Assembly (NCBI GenBank): GCA_041665785.1
Contig: JBAYIE010000007.1
Span: forward strand, 45,379 to 109,378
DNA length: 64,000 nt
Reading direction: 5' to 3'
Source of the DNA: JBAYIE01 sp041665785
Lineage (GTDB): Bacteria > Bacteroidota > Bacteroidia > UKL13-3
In this document: one piece after another, positions 9,568 through 19,352 of the stretch
Position numbering within the stretch: position 1 is the first letter of the stretch
Layout: each line of letters starts with the position of its first letter
Made by a program: the position numbers and the translations under genes
Notes under the pieces: model-generated
Database searches by the model: none
The model's input: the letters and a program-made list of their open reading frames with translations, nothing else
What the model was told of the DNA's origin: nothing

Positions 9568-10584
9568 TCAATATGCTTTTTGTTTGATAATGGAATACAA
9601 GGGTAAATGATAACTCAGGTTGAATTGAAACATACTCAGCCGGATATCGTCGTTGATGTATTGGTTATGAAAAATGAAATCCAGATCATTGAACCGTTTT
9701 TCTTCATCAATCAGATTGCGGAAATATATCATATACGAACAGTCCAGTGCTACAAACCCTTTACCCAGCGGATAACTTATTCCCATTTTGATAGAAGTAA
9801 GCAATTGTGCCTGGTTGCGTTCGTTGATTGCATTGCGGGAATTCAGTGTGGTAACCCCGGTTTGTTCGATACGGTTTTCGAGGTTGATCATGGCATTCAA
9901 CATGTAGTTGATTCCAATTCCACCTCCGGAATAAACACGCAAGCCGTTTGCAAGAGGCAGATAGAAGTTTACATAAGGAAGAATCAACAAATACTGTTGC
10001 GACTCTCCATATCGCTGACTATTTCCTAAAACACCATCAATAGACTGATTGAGATAGATTCCGTTGAACAGCATGTCAAGACCCAGTACTACCTGATTGC
10101 GTAAATAATATTCGGCAAAACCACCAAATTGATAACCCGTGGTGAGGTAATAGGTAGAAGGCGCATTGAATGGAGAGTAATTCTTGAGAATGGTTGGCGA
10201 AGCGTAATTCATACCGGTCTTTAAGCCACCGAACAAAATTTGTTTTACCTCAAACTTTTCAATAAGACGGGTAAATTCAACAGGGTCGATATTTGGATAT
10301 TTACGATAATCGGGTTTAAGTCGGATCATCATTTCTGCATAATAGGAAGCCTTCCTTTTATTGTTTAAGAACTGATACGAGATACCCAATAAACGATACG
10401 CTTCAAATTTCTCTTCATCGGTTTTAAGTGAACGCAGACACGATTCGCAGATTTTAATGGCTTCAGGTATTTGCCCGTCCTGAAACAATTTGTCGGAGCG
10501 GTTCAACACATCTTTGCATCTTTTTTGCGCAAGGGTATGTTGCATTAAGAAGAGCGATACTATGACGAACCAGCAATACTTCAT
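9568..10584 (-). CDS. TPR plus outer-membrane beta-barrel protein (paralogue 1)
   Basis: A 338-residue exported protein. The signal peptide ends at LMQHTLAQ (about residue 19). Residues 20-115 form TPR-like helices (CKDVLNRSDKLFQDGQIPEAIKICESC, then FEAYRLLGISYQFLNN) and end in PVEFTRLIEKFE. The rest looks like an eight- to ten-stranded barrel (GGLKTGMNY through FQFNLSYHLPLYS). The start codon overlaps the stop of 10581-11693 by four bases (ATGA). This and the next gene share architecture and are probably an old duplication. Together with the two lipoproteins they may form a surface complex (inference). Confidence 0.75.
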   Translation of the reverse strand: MKYCWFVIVSLFLMQHTLAQKRCKDVLNRSDKLFQDGQIPEAIKICESCLRSLKTDEEKFEAYRLLGISYQFLNNKRKASYYAEMMIRLKPDYRKYPNIDPVEFTRLIEKFEVKQILFGGLKTGMNYASPTILKNYSPFNAPSTYYLTTGYQFGGFAEYYLRNQVVLGLDMLFNGIYLNQSIDGVLGNSQRYGESQQYLLILPYVNFYLPLANGLRVYSGGGIGINYMLNAMINLENRIEQTGVTTLNSRNAINERNQAQLLTSIKMGISYPLGKGFVALDCSYMIYFRNLIDEEKRFNDLDFIFHNQYINDDIRLSMFQFNLSYHLPLYSIIKQKAY

Positions 10585-11693
10585 TTCTTTTGAAGGATTT
10601 TATAATTGAGGTAAAAGGCATACCCGATGGTAATCGATAGGTTGCTCAGGATGATGTCGTCGTCTTCGTAAAAATAATTATAAACGAGCTCGTTGTATTT
10701 ATACCGGCTTGCCTCGTTAGTGATATTGGCCAGCGACTTATAGAAATTCATCTGCAAGTACAAATCGCCTTCTTCAATTTTATAAGTTCCGCCAACACCT
10801 CCAACGAAACCATAATTGAATAGGTTTCTCCTGGAAGTGGAATTTACATTGCTGAGTTCATAAAGTTTGTTTTGCGGCGTAAAAGTAGCTTTGAAATTGT
10901 TTTCACTGAACAGCAGGAATCCGGCAAACAGTCCTCCCTGAATAGTAATATGCCAGCGTTTGCGTGGATACAGGATGTATTTGGCCATCAAAGGAAAATC
11001 GAGATACGTTAGTTTTTCATCTACCGAAACATTCCAGTTGGATAAGGCATAATCGATCTGGTAAGCCTTGCGTGTAGCAAGACAACCCAGATCGATCTGC
11101 AGATGTTCAGACAGGGTATAGCCGGAGGAAAGACCGAATTGAAAGCTGTTTTCAGAAGTATACGTTTTGTTGTAGTCAGATAATACAAATCCTTTGGTGA
11201 TCTCGGGAAAGGTGGAATTGGTTCCCAATGAAAGAGCTAACCCTAAACTGAATTTCGGGATAACGGTAATGCTTTTCAACAACTTGATCAGTTCAGCAGG
11301 ATCTTTGAGGTAATTGGGTTTATAGGTGGGATTGAGTTCCAGCATTTTTTCGGCGCTGGTTCTCGCCTGATCCGATTGCCCATCGGCAAGATAAATAATG
11401 GTAAGCAAACGCTGAACTTTCCACTGATCACTGAGTACTGCCTTTTCAATAGAACAAGAAGTTGCAAGTGTAATGGCTTCGTTGAAATTGCCGTTCTCGT
11501 ATGCTTTATTTGCCTTTACCAGAATTTCAGCAAAACTCTCTTCACTTTGTGCAAATGCAGGTGAGAGTTGAAGCTGCATGCAAATCAGTAAAACAACCGG
11601 GAATGTTTTTGCCAGGGCAAAGAAATGATTTAGCGCGGAAGGAATTTTTGCATCCGTTAAAATGGAATAGATGATATGGGTAAAGATTCTCAT
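10581..11693 (-). CDS. TPR plus outer-membrane beta-barrel protein (paralogue 2)
   Basis: First gene of the four-gene surface operon. I prefer the ATG at 11693 (MRIFTHII, 370 residues) over the in-frame ATG at 11705, because 11705 lies only two bases past the -7 element and so is probably not transcribed. A long signal region ends in QLSPAFAQ. TPR-like helices follow (KANKAYENGNFNEAITLATSC) up to DPAELIKLLKSI, then a barrel with YGFVGGVGGTYKI near the end. It is preceded by the shared dyad at 11735-11754 and a perfect TAACTTTG -7 element, so it heads a promoter of the island's putative regulon. Confidence 0.75.
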   Translation of the reverse strand: MRIFTHIIYSILTDAKIPSALNHFFALAKTFPVVLLICMQLQLSPAFAQSEESFAEILVKANKAYENGNFNEAITLATSCSIEKAVLSDQWKVQRLLTIIYLADGQSDQARTSAEKMLELNPTYKPNYLKDPAELIKLLKSITVIPKFSLGLALSLGTNSTFPEITKGFVLSDYNKTYTSENSFQFGLSSGYTLSEHLQIDLGCLATRKAYQIDYALSNWNVSVDEKLTYLDFPLMAKYILYPRKRWHITIQGGLFAGFLLFSENNFKATFTPQNKLYELSNVNSTSRRNLFNYGFVGGVGGTYKIEEGDLYLQMNFYKSLANITNEASRYKYNELVYNYFYEDDDIILSNLSITIGYAFYLNYKILQKK

Positions 11694-11706
11694 AGCGGTA
11701 TGCATT

Positions 11707-11754
11707 CAAAGTTAATTGAACCCTCCTTTCATGAAATCCCCAAAACGGGGGATT
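11707..11754 (-). promoter_or_regulatory. Promoter with shared dyad, surface operon
   Basis: Read on the minus strand, AATCCCC-N6-GGGGATT (11735-11754) is a perfect 7-bp-arm dyad. Twenty bases further on is TAACTTTG (11707-11714), a perfect -7 element. It is one of six promoters in the island with the same geometry. The dyad centre would lie near -41 to -42, the usual class II activator position. Confidence 0.7.
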
Positions 11755-11771
11755 CTTCAAGGTATACCCTG

Positions 11772-13211
11772 TTATTGGGCAACTTCACCTCCATGCATAC
11801 CCTGAACAAAATACATATCGATTTCACCTTTGTTTTTAGCCGCAATTTTTCCACGGTGCATACAGGCAAATTCATTGCGAATGAGTGAGAAGGTTGCACC
11901 GCTGATATTTATTTTACCGGCTTCGCTGTTTTGTTCCATACGTGCTGCGGTATTTACTGTATCGCCCCAGATATCGTACGCATATTTTTTTACGCCTACA
12001 ATTCCGGCCACCAATGGACCTGTGTTAATACCAATACGGATCTCAAATTTTCCTTTATGCGTTTTCATGTAATGCAGGATCTCCAATGCGGCACGGGTTA
12101 CCCGCTGGGCGTGATCGACTACCTCATTGGGCATTCCGCAAACAGCCAGGTAGGCGTCGCCAATGGTTTTAATTTTTTCAAGTCCGTTTCGTTCAATGAT
12201 GGCATCGAAAGCCGTAAAATTTCGGTGGATTTCCTGTACCAGTTGTGTCGGACTCATGGTTTCACTGATACCCGTAAAGTTGACCATGTCTGTAAACAGA
12301 ACCGTAACATTATTGTATTGTTTTGGTTCAATATGGCCCTGACGTTTCAATTCGTTTGCCACTTCTTCAGGTAATATATTCAACAGTAAGCCATCTGATT
12401 TTTCTTTTTCCTCATCCAGTTCTTCAAACAGATTGGAATTGTCGATCGCCACAGCTATATAGGATGCCAAAGATTTTACAAAATCGAGATGATAGGTATC
12501 GAATGCATTATTCTTTACACCATACACAGCCATACTTCCGGTTTGCTTGGTATTGAAACCAAAAGGAATACCTATCACTGAAGCGGCCCTGCTTTGATCG
12601 AACAGATGAATGGGTTTAAATACATATTGACCATAATCCTTTTCAGCATGATTTAAAACAAGTTCTTTGTTGTTGTTGAACGACCAGTTCAGCACATTGT
12701 CGTTATCAGCTGTCCACTGCGAATTCGTAACTATTTCAACAGATTGATGGTGCAATACATAGTATAAACGTTTACCCTGATTTTCGATCATAAAATGTAC
12801 TTCTCCGGCTGCCATGCTCGAAACAATATACTTATAAACCTTACTCAGTATTTCTTCCAGACCCAAACTGGAAGTAATGTCTTTGCCTATATCGGTGATG
12901 AGGGTAATTTGTGAAATGGAAGACTCAAAAACATCCACCAGTCCGCTCAATTCATGGTGTTTGGATTTGATGTTTTCAAGATGACCGAGTTGGTCTTTCT
13001 GAGCAGCAAATTTGTTGCCAATTGTATTAAAGTTATCCGCAATTTTGCCTAGTTCGCCGTTGTAATCAAATTCGATTTTCATGAGGTTTTCAGCCTCAGC
13101 AGCAAAGCCGGTTTTCACCGATAGTTCTTTGATTTTTTTGCTTTGATTATAGCCCAACCACAGGATGATCAGGATCACCACAATCAGTAACAATAGAACA
13201 GTTGTCAGCAT
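11772..13211 (-). CDS. GAF-domain class III adenylate cyclase
   Basis: A 479-residue membrane-anchored cyclase. One membrane helix (about residues 4-20) is followed by a short HAMP-like or coiled region, a GAF domain (about 100-258) and the linker KSDGLLLNILPEEVANEL. The catalytic domain spans about 300-479. Metal-binding D308 (LFTDMV) and D352 (TIGDAY) are present, and the K348/D413 pair (KIKTIGD, YDIWGDTVN) is the one that selects ATP over GTP. N420 and R424 complete the site. The likely product is cAMP. It has its own copy of the shared dyad promoter at 13255-13303. The GAF ligand is unknown. The catalytic half closely resembles those at 16442 and 23532. Confidence 0.92.
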   Translation of the reverse strand: MLTTVLLLLIVVILIILWLGYNQSKKIKELSVKTGFAAEAENLMKIEFDYNGELGKIADNFNTIGNKFAAQKDQLGHLENIKSKHHELSGLVDVFESSISQITLITDIGKDITSSLGLEEILSKVYKYIVSSMAAGEVHFMIENQGKRLYYVLHHQSVEIVTNSQWTADNDNVLNWSFNNNKELVLNHAEKDYGQYVFKPIHLFDQSRAASVIGIPFGFNTKQTGSMAVYGVKNNAFDTYHLDFVKSLASYIAVAIDNSNLFEELDEEKEKSDGLLLNILPEEVANELKRQGHIEPKQYNNVTVLFTDMVNFTGISETMSPTQLVQEIHRNFTAFDAIIERNGLEKIKTIGDAYLAVCGMPNEVVDHAQRVTRAALEILHYMKTHKGKFEIRIGINTGPLVAGIVGVKKYAYDIWGDTVNTAARMEQNSEAGKINISGATFSLIRNEFACMHRGKIAAKNKGEIDMYFVQGMHGGEVAQ

Positions 13212-13254
13212 TTCATGCAGAATTAACGGTATAGCGGAGTCAGAAATACGAGTT

Positions 13255-13303
13255 CAAATTTCCTGTATTTAATTTGTTTGAGGAATACCATATTCGGGGG
13301 AGA
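13255..13303 (-). promoter_or_regulatory. Promoter with shared dyad, GAF-cyclase
   Basis: On the minus strand TCTCCCC-N6-TGGTATT (13284-13303) is followed after 21 bases by GAAATTTG (13255-13262), one mismatch from TAnnTTTG. The leader to the ATG at 13211 would be about 40 bases. The dyad ends directly against the stop codon of the nSTAND gene at 13304. This is the weakest of the six copies. Confidence 0.55.
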
Positions 13304-16300
13304 TTATGGAAGTCCTGTAACGGTTTTCTCATATGGAATGTCTTTGCCAACAAAATACAGCCATTCTTCGGGAGTAAAATTGCGTTTCAGTTTTGTTTGC
13401 AACGATGATACCAGCAGGGCGTCATCGGCCATGTATTTAATAACCTGTTTATCTTTTCCTGCCGAACAAAAGAGTTTGCCCGAAGGATGAAAAGCCACAG
13501 ACCAAACCCATGAATCGTGTTCTTTATAGGCAATGGGTTCCGGATCGCTGTTGGTAATGTTCCATAAGTAAACAAAGCCATCCAGGCCCGATGATAGTAA
13601 TTTATGGCCGGTTTTGTCAAAGGATAAACCGGTTACAGTTGATTTATGTTGATTCAGAAATTTGGGTACACTTGCAGCTTGATTCAGGTTAATCAAAAGA
13701 ATTTTACCATCGTTCATACCGGCGGCCAAAAAATTTCCATCGGATGAAATTGCAAGTGAAGCTATTTTACCGTTCAGTTTATGCAATTCCAGCTGTCTCA
13801 TTTTTTCATCCAATGTAACTGAAACAAGGGAACCATCGTCAAATCCGATATAGGCTTTTTGCTGATTGGCTGACAAGGTTAAACAGGAAGGGGTAGTCAA
13901 TAACCGGATCGAATCAAGAACCTGTTTTGTTACCGGGGATGTTATTTTAAGTGTTTGATCTGCTCCAATCGTAATCAATTGGTCTCCTTTCCATGCCAGT
14001 CCTGTTATTTTATCGGAATGAATTTTGGTTATTCGATCAGGTTGCTGTGTACTTTGCAACACATTGAAAATTAAAATTTCTGTACGGTCGCCTGTACAGG
14101 CAATTTTGTTTCCGGATGCATGGTAACACAGGTTTTCGAGGATAGCCGGTTGTTTAGGGAAAATGCCGGATACTTTCTGTAAATTATTGACATTGCATAT
14201 CAGCAACAGTCCGTCGGATCCGCAATTGGCCACTTCTTTTTCATTTGGGCTGAACGCCACCGAACGGACCATGTCGGTATGAACATTGTTTTTGTACTGA
14301 TCTTCTTCCACTACTTCCTTATGGGCCAGATACAATGCATTGTAAACATCGGGGTTGAAAGGATTGCCTCCATTCGATTTGTTAAAGGCATATGCCTGAA
14401 TAGCAAGCAAAGATTTTATGTTTTCGTCGAAAGTGCCTTTTTGTACCGATGCTGATTTTACGGCTAATGTTTGTGCTATAGAAAGTATACGCAACCGCGA
14501 CGCTTTTTTCTCAGATGTGATGGCTACTTTGCGTAAACTGTCAGCAGTGAATCGTTGCTGAATGGCTTTCTGCTTCTCGGTTTCAGCGAGGTTTCGTGCC
14601 TGATTGGCATTGATGGAGGCTCTTAATGCATTCTGCTTTTGTTCGTTGGCTTCCTGTTCTTTTTGGAGTGCCAGTTGTTTTTGCTTCTCGGCATTTTGTT
14701 TCTCCACTTCTGCCTTTTGTGCACTTTCTTCCGCGATCTGTTTTTGCTTGCGTGCTATTTTTTCCTGTTCCTGTGCATTGGTTTTTTCTACCAGGGCAAG
14801 CTGTTCATTGCGGGCTGAATTGTTACTGGCTCTGAATGCCCATAAACTCAGCGTACTTAAAGCAGCAACTACCAGTACGGTAATGATATTGGTTAATTTT
14901 CGTTTACGATTTTTTTCAGCCAGCATAAATAGTTTATTCTGGCGACTGGCTTCCATAAAACGATTGGCCAGATGATAATGCGGATTGTATTGCTCAGCCC
15001 ATTCAGGGGTTACACTGTAACGTTCGTTCCACTCCAAAGCAATTTGCAAATCCGGATCACGCCAGAGCCCCGATAAATTTTTTTCATACAACAACGCACT
15101 TGCTGTAAGCCGCTGATAAATCTGGGCTGATTCGAATTCGTCATCTACCCATTTTCCCAAACGATCCCATACCCGCATTAAACTTTCGTGAGAAATATCG
15201 ATCACACTTTGCGCGTTGATCTGCACATTGTCGGGAGGCATGAGAAATCCCCTGTCGGCACGGCGGAATATATTCACCAACTCTATCACTTCATCTATTC
15301 CGGCATTTGCAATTTTAGCTATACGGGTTACAGAGGTAGGTCTTCTTACTCCCCGGTTATCCGATTCTTTAACCGTGAGGGTTTTAAATAGAATAGCGAT
15401 AATTTCATTTTGACGGGATGTTTTAAGTTCCAGCATGGCTTCTTCAGCATGATTGGATAAAGCTTTATCCATTTTGCCGGTAGCTTCGTAATGCACCAGA
15501 TCTATCGGCACCGTAGCGTCATTCAGGTTTTTCCATACTTCCCAGGTACGCATGAGAACATGTTGCAGGATGGGTAATTGATCGGGATGCGAACCTACAT
15601 CTTTGAGCAACTGCTGCACCAGTCGGGGCGAAATGCGTTGTCCGGCCAGTTCAACCGGACCGGTAATACTCAGCTGGAGTTCTTCCATTTTCATGCGAGG
15701 AATGAGAAATTGTCCGTTGTTTATGGCTTCCGGTAATCCCATGAACTGCTCACATTCGCCAATAAAATCGCTTCGCAATGTGATGATGACATTGATATTG
15801 ACATCTTTTTGCTGAATTGCATGCAACAGCAGATTTACAAATTGTTGAGCACCGTTCTCATTCTCTTTATTGAACCGAAACAATTCTTCAAACTGATCTA
15901 CAATGATGAGCATACGCTTATCTACCGGAATGGCATTGCGTAATAATTGAACAAGGCCTAAGGGACTGCTGTTTAGTATTTCCAGTGAATCATCCAATGC
16001 AGGAAGTGATTGCGGACCAGTTTGGAGAGGCTGGATTTGAGAGAGGGTAAGATTTAATTCCTCAACGGGGTTCATACCCGGGCGCATGGTAGCAATGATC
16101 CAGGAAGCATCTTTTTTCAACCGGGGAATAACACCCGCACGCATCAGGGAAGATTTTCCACTTCCTGAATTTCCAACGATTGATACAAAATGAAAAGCAT
16201 TGAGCTTTTGAAAAATGGTTTCAATATAGTTTTCCCGTCCAAAAAACAAGTGCGACTCGTTGGCCTGAAATGGGCGCAAACCCGGAAAGGGATTGAAACT

Positions 16301-16342
16301 CCCGATGTCGGTTGATACAGAACTGTGAATAGAATGAGTCAT
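13304..16342 (-). CDS. nSTAND1-type ATPase with membrane helix, coiled coil and WD40 repeats
   Basis: A 1012-residue STAND-class protein. It opens with NPFPGLRPFQ and FFGREN, the typical nSTAND1 entry, then Walker A GNSGSGKSS (57-65) and Walker B MLIIVDQFEEL (144-154). One predicted membrane helix lies at about 483-503, a long Lys/Glu/Gln coiled coil at 506-615, and WD40-like repeats from about 685 to the end (for example VRSVAFSPN, VTGLSFDKTGHKLLSSGLDGFVYLWN, VWSVAFHPSGKLFCSAGKD). STAND proteins are ATP-driven switches that oligomerise on a signal. No toxin, protease or TIR effector domain is fused, so a signalling role fits better than defence (inference). It has its own dyad promoter. Confidence 0.88.
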   Translation of the reverse strand: MTHSIHSSVSTDIGSFNPFPGLRPFQANESHLFFGRENYIETIFQKLNAFHFVSIVGNSGSGKSSLMRAGVIPRLKKDASWIIATMRPGMNPVEELNLTLSQIQPLQTGPQSLPALDDSLEILNSSPLGLVQLLRNAIPVDKRMLIIVDQFEELFRFNKENENGAQQFVNLLLHAIQQKDVNINVIITLRSDFIGECEQFMGLPEAINNGQFLIPRMKMEELQLSITGPVELAGQRISPRLVQQLLKDVGSHPDQLPILQHVLMRTWEVWKNLNDATVPIDLVHYEATGKMDKALSNHAEEAMLELKTSRQNEIIAILFKTLTVKESDNRGVRRPTSVTRIAKIANAGIDEVIELVNIFRRADRGFLMPPDNVQINAQSVIDISHESLMRVWDRLGKWVDDEFESAQIYQRLTASALLYEKNLSGLWRDPDLQIALEWNERYSVTPEWAEQYNPHYHLANRFMEASRQNKLFMLAEKNRKRKLTNIITVLVVAALSTLSLWAFRASNNSARNEQLALVEKTNAQEQEKIARKQKQIAEESAQKAEVEKQNAEKQKQLALQKEQEANEQKQNALRASINANQARNLAETEKQKAIQQRFTADSLRKVAITSEKKASRLRILSIAQTLAVKSASVQKGTFDENIKSLLAIQAYAFNKSNGGNPFNPDVYNALYLAHKEVVEEDQYKNNVHTDMVRSVAFSPNEKEVANCGSDGLLLICNVNNLQKVSGIFPKQPAILENLCYHASGNKIACTGDRTEILIFNVLQSTQQPDRITKIHSDKITGLAWKGDQLITIGADQTLKITSPVTKQVLDSIRLLTTPSCLTLSANQQKAYIGFDDGSLVSVTLDEKMRQLELHKLNGKIASLAISSDGNFLAAGMNDGKILLINLNQAASVPKFLNQHKSTVTGLSFDKTGHKLLSSGLDGFVYLWNITNSDPEPIAYKEHDSWVWSVAFHPSGKLFCSAGKDKQVIKYMADDALLVSSLQTKLKRNFTPEEWLYFVGKDIPYEKTVTGLP

Positions 16343-16392
16343 CTTTTGAGCGGATCAATTAGGTAACCGGGTAGAGTCCGTTCTACTTTTAT

Positions 16393-16441
16393 CAAGTATA
16401 CAATACAACCAGAGAACATAAAATCACCCTTTAGGGGGAAT
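16393..16441 (-). promoter_or_regulatory. Promoter with shared dyad, nSTAND gene
   Basis: On the minus strand ATTCCCC-N6-GGTGATT (16422-16441) is followed after 21 bases by TATACTTG (16393-16400), one mismatch from TAnnTTTG. The leader would be about 45-50 bases. The dyad abuts the stop codon of the cyclase gene at 16442. Confidence 0.65.
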
Positions 16442-19327
16442 TTAATTTACGAAGTACATATCTATTTCACCTTTATTCTTAGCCTTGATTTTTCCGCGGT
16501 ATGTGCAGGGATAAGTTTTTTTAACCAATTCATGTGTTGTACCGCTTATATTTATTTTCCCCGCTTCGCTGGTTTGCTCCATGCGGGCTGCTGTATTCAC
16601 TGTGTCTCCCCAGATATCGTATGCAAACTTTTTCATTCCTACAATACCGGCCACAACCGGACCTGAATGGATTCCGATTCGGATCTCAAAATATTCTTTT
16701 TGCTGTTGTTTCCGTTCGTCCTGATACGACTTTATAAAATCCAGAATATCGATGGCTGCCTGTACTACTTTAATCGCATGGTGCTTATCGGCTTGTGGTA
16801 AGCCACAAACAGCCAGATAAGCATCGCCAATGGTTTTTATTTTTTCGAGTTCGTTTTTTTCAATAATGGCATCAAAAGCTTTAAAACAATAGTGAATTTC
16901 GCTTACCAGTTCTTTGGGAGTAAGGTGTTCGCTGATTGTTGTGAAGCCTACAAAATCGGTAAACAAAACACTGACCTGATCAAATTGACGGGCCGTGGTT
17001 TCGCCTTTGCGTTTGAGTTCTTCTGCTACTTCAGCGGGTAAAATATTCAGCAGCAGTTCATCCGATTTTTGTTTTTCCTGCTTCAACTCATGTGTACGTT
17101 CTTCTACTTTTATTTCCAGCTCGTTGTTTTTATTGATCAGGCGTTTGTTGTTCAGAAGGATGAACAAATAAATGATCAGACCAAGCAAACAGGCATACAG
17201 CAGGTAAGCATAACCACTCCGGTACCAGGGTGGTTTGATATAAAACTGAAAGGTACTTTCTTCTGCCAATTCACCCAATGCATTCATACCCTTGATGTGC
17301 AGGGTATAATTTCCTCCGCCTATTCCTTGCAAGTTAATATAGGATGCCGCACTCCAGTCGCTCCAGGAATTGTTTAGTCCTTCAATCCAGAAACTGTAGC
17401 GGTTTTTTTGCGGATTGACAAATGAATTCATACCAAACTCAATGCGCAACATAGGTGCGTTGTATGAAATTTCGGGTTTGATCTCCTGATTATCTGATAA
17501 TGTTTCATCCGTCTTTGAATGCACACCATCAAAGCAAATTCCGCCTGAACCTAATGAGATACGCGAAATGGAAGTCTTCAGGTTTGGTGTTGCAGCATAT
17601 TTATTTTCAATTTTGTATAATTTGTCTTCCGTAGCAACCCAAAGCGCATTTCCATCGATACAAAATGCAGTTGGCCGTCCATCTAATACATAAGCTGCCG
17701 AAGGAATCACCTCCGTTTGGTTGCGTAGATGGCGTAACCCTTCATCGCGTATAATCCAGGGTTCGGTGGTAAATGTGAATGCACGGTTTTTTGACTGTCC
17801 AAGAGAGGCGCTTAATGCAGCATCAGGTTTAAAGCTGTTTCCCTCGAGGGTATATGCGCCATCGCGTGAAAGAAATACTGGTTTATCATGCATCATGCGA
17901 ATGGTTACTTCACCTTTTTGCAAAGCGTCCGGAACCTGAATCGATGTGTTGCCGGATGGTACATGCAGCAAGCCATGGAAGTAGGTGCCAATCCAATAAC
18001 TGCCATCTTCATTTTCATAGAGCGATGTGGCCAGTTCATGCACTTCATCCACTTTACCCGGTTGGTTCAATGCATCGGTTTCATTAAACTTTTCGATGCC
18101 GTTTAATCCAAAGGCATAACGTACAGGCTGGCGGTTTCCTTTTTGAATATGCAGAAAGGTTTCGTTAGGCAAAACCGGTATTACTGTGTTTTCCCGGATA
18201 CGGAAAAGACCATCTGTTGTTGCCAGCCAGTGGTCGTCAATGTCCCAACATTCATTTTTACTCAGTTGATTCTGGATTTGCGGATTATTTGTTTGCAATG
18301 AAAACAGTCCTCCGGTTGTAGCCAGATAGAGTTGATTACCTTCCAGGTGCATATCTGAAATGGTACCGGTGATGGAAGGAGTAGAAATCGGTTGAACGGG
18401 CACATTGATCAACACCTGCGTTAAACCTTTGGCATGCGCAACCCACAGATTTTGTTCATGATCAACATACAGGCTGTAAATTTCATCCGATGGAAGTGAA
18501 AGGGTGGTATGATGTGTGAGATCAGGCAAAAAAAGCCGAACTCCATGGTGCAGTGTTGCAACAGCTATAAAGGCGTTGTTGATCACCGCAATGGCTGAAA
18601 CTCCGTATTGGGCAAAGGTTTGAATGGGTGCCGACAAAGGTTCAAGTTGATTGTTGCGCAGCCTGTACAAACCATGGTAATTGGTAGAGAGAAACAGATC
18701 CTGATTCAGTAGTGCAGCACCGGTAATATCTTTACCCGCAAACTGCAATCCCTGGAGTACCGGCTTGAATTTGCCGTGCTGCAAACTTCCCAAACCCTTT
18801 GTGGCGGAGTTAACGTACATTACTTTTCCGTTACTGGCACAACCGGAAGGATCATCGATAGGAAGACGGCTGGTTGTGTAAACTCCGTTTGACCATTCCA
18901 ACTGATGGATCCCCTTTTGGTTATAGAAAAAAGTAGTTCCGGCAACGGTTATAACCTGCGTTTCGATACTGCCGGTTAATGTATCTTTCGATAAAGGGTT
19001 TAAACTGATAAAGCCGGAAGTTCCATCCGATTTAAATGCATAATTTCCATAATCGCCGAGTCCACCTGCCATCAATCTTCCGTCTGCTGTAAATGCCAGA
19101 CTTCGGATGGGTACCGGAGTTGGAAATTTAACCCAATTGTTTCCATCAAAACGTAAGATACCTTCGTTGTTTGCGAACCAAAGACGGCCATCACGATCCT
19201 GTTGCATATCCCAGATCAAACGGTGGGCTTTAAAATCCGCACTGTTGTAGTTACGCGATAAATAAGGTTGAGCCTGCAAGAAAGATTCAAACCAGAAGAG
19301 GCAAAAGAACAGGACTGCTTTTTTCAT
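16442..19327 (-). CDS. Two-component-like Reg_prop/Y_Y_Y sensor fused to class III adenylate cyclase
   Basis: A 961-residue chimera. After a signal peptide (LFWFESFLQAQ) come propeller blades of the Reg_prop kind (LIWDMQQDRDGRLWFANNEGILRFDG, YSLYVDHEQNLWVAHAKGL, DGSYWIGTYFHGLLHV) and then a Y_Y_Y-type Ig domain (NRYSFWIEGLNNSWSDWS, ANYTLH-like GGNYTLHIKGMN). One membrane helix lies at about 707-726, then a coiled linker and LLLNILPAEVAEEL. The cyclase follows with D791 (LFTDFV), D835 (TIGDAY) and D904 (YDIWGD). In the usual hybrid two-component regulators this periplasmic module drives a kinase; here it drives a cyclase. The gene starts 25 bases after the TonB receptor and is probably in its operon. 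The ligand is unknown. Confidence 0.9.
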   Translation of the reverse strand: MKKAVLFFCLFWFESFLQAQPYLSRNYNSADFKAHRLIWDMQQDRDGRLWFANNEGILRFDGNNWVKFPTPVPIRSLAFTADGRLMAGGLGDYGNYAFKSDGTSGFISLNPLSKDTLTGSIETQVITVAGTTFFYNQKGIHQLEWSNGVYTTSRLPIDDPSGCASNGKVMYVNSATKGLGSLQHGKFKPVLQGLQFAGKDITGAALLNQDLFLSTNYHGLYRLRNNQLEPLSAPIQTFAQYGVSAIAVINNAFIAVATLHHGVRLFLPDLTHHTTLSLPSDEIYSLYVDHEQNLWVAHAKGLTQVLINVPVQPISTPSITGTISDMHLEGNQLYLATTGGLFSLQTNNPQIQNQLSKNECWDIDDHWLATTDGLFRIRENTVIPVLPNETFLHIQKGNRQPVRYAFGLNGIEKFNETDALNQPGKVDEVHELATSLYENEDGSYWIGTYFHGLLHVPSGNTSIQVPDALQKGEVTIRMMHDKPVFLSRDGAYTLEGNSFKPDAALSASLGQSKNRAFTFTTEPWIIRDEGLRHLRNQTEVIPSAAYVLDGRPTAFCIDGNALWVATEDKLYKIENKYAATPNLKTSISRISLGSGGICFDGVHSKTDETLSDNQEIKPEISYNAPMLRIEFGMNSFVNPQKNRYSFWIEGLNNSWSDWSAASYINLQGIGGGNYTLHIKGMNALGELAEESTFQFYIKPPWYRSGYAYLLYACLLGLIIYLFILLNNKRLINKNNELEIKVEERTHELKQEKQKSDELLLNILPAEVAEELKRKGETTARQFDQVSVLFTDFVGFTTISEHLTPKELVSEIHYCFKAFDAIIEKNELEKIKTIGDAYLAVCGLPQADKHHAIKVVQAAIDILDFIKSYQDERKQQQKEYFEIRIGIHSGPVVAGIVGMKKFAYDIWGDTVNTAARMEQTSEAGKINISGTTHELVKKTYPCTYRGKIKAKNKGEIDMYFVN

Positions 19328-19352
19328 AACCGCATGAGATTATACTAAGTGG

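Noticed and set aside
14604..14975. Plus-strand frame rich in Cys, Ser and Phe
   Set aside because: It is the complement of the Lys/Glu/Gln coiled coil of the nSTAND protein and is a shadow of it.
13304..16342. nSTAND gene as an anti-phage defence system
   Set aside because: There is no effector domain and there are no defence genes around it; neighbours are signalling genes with the same promoter type.
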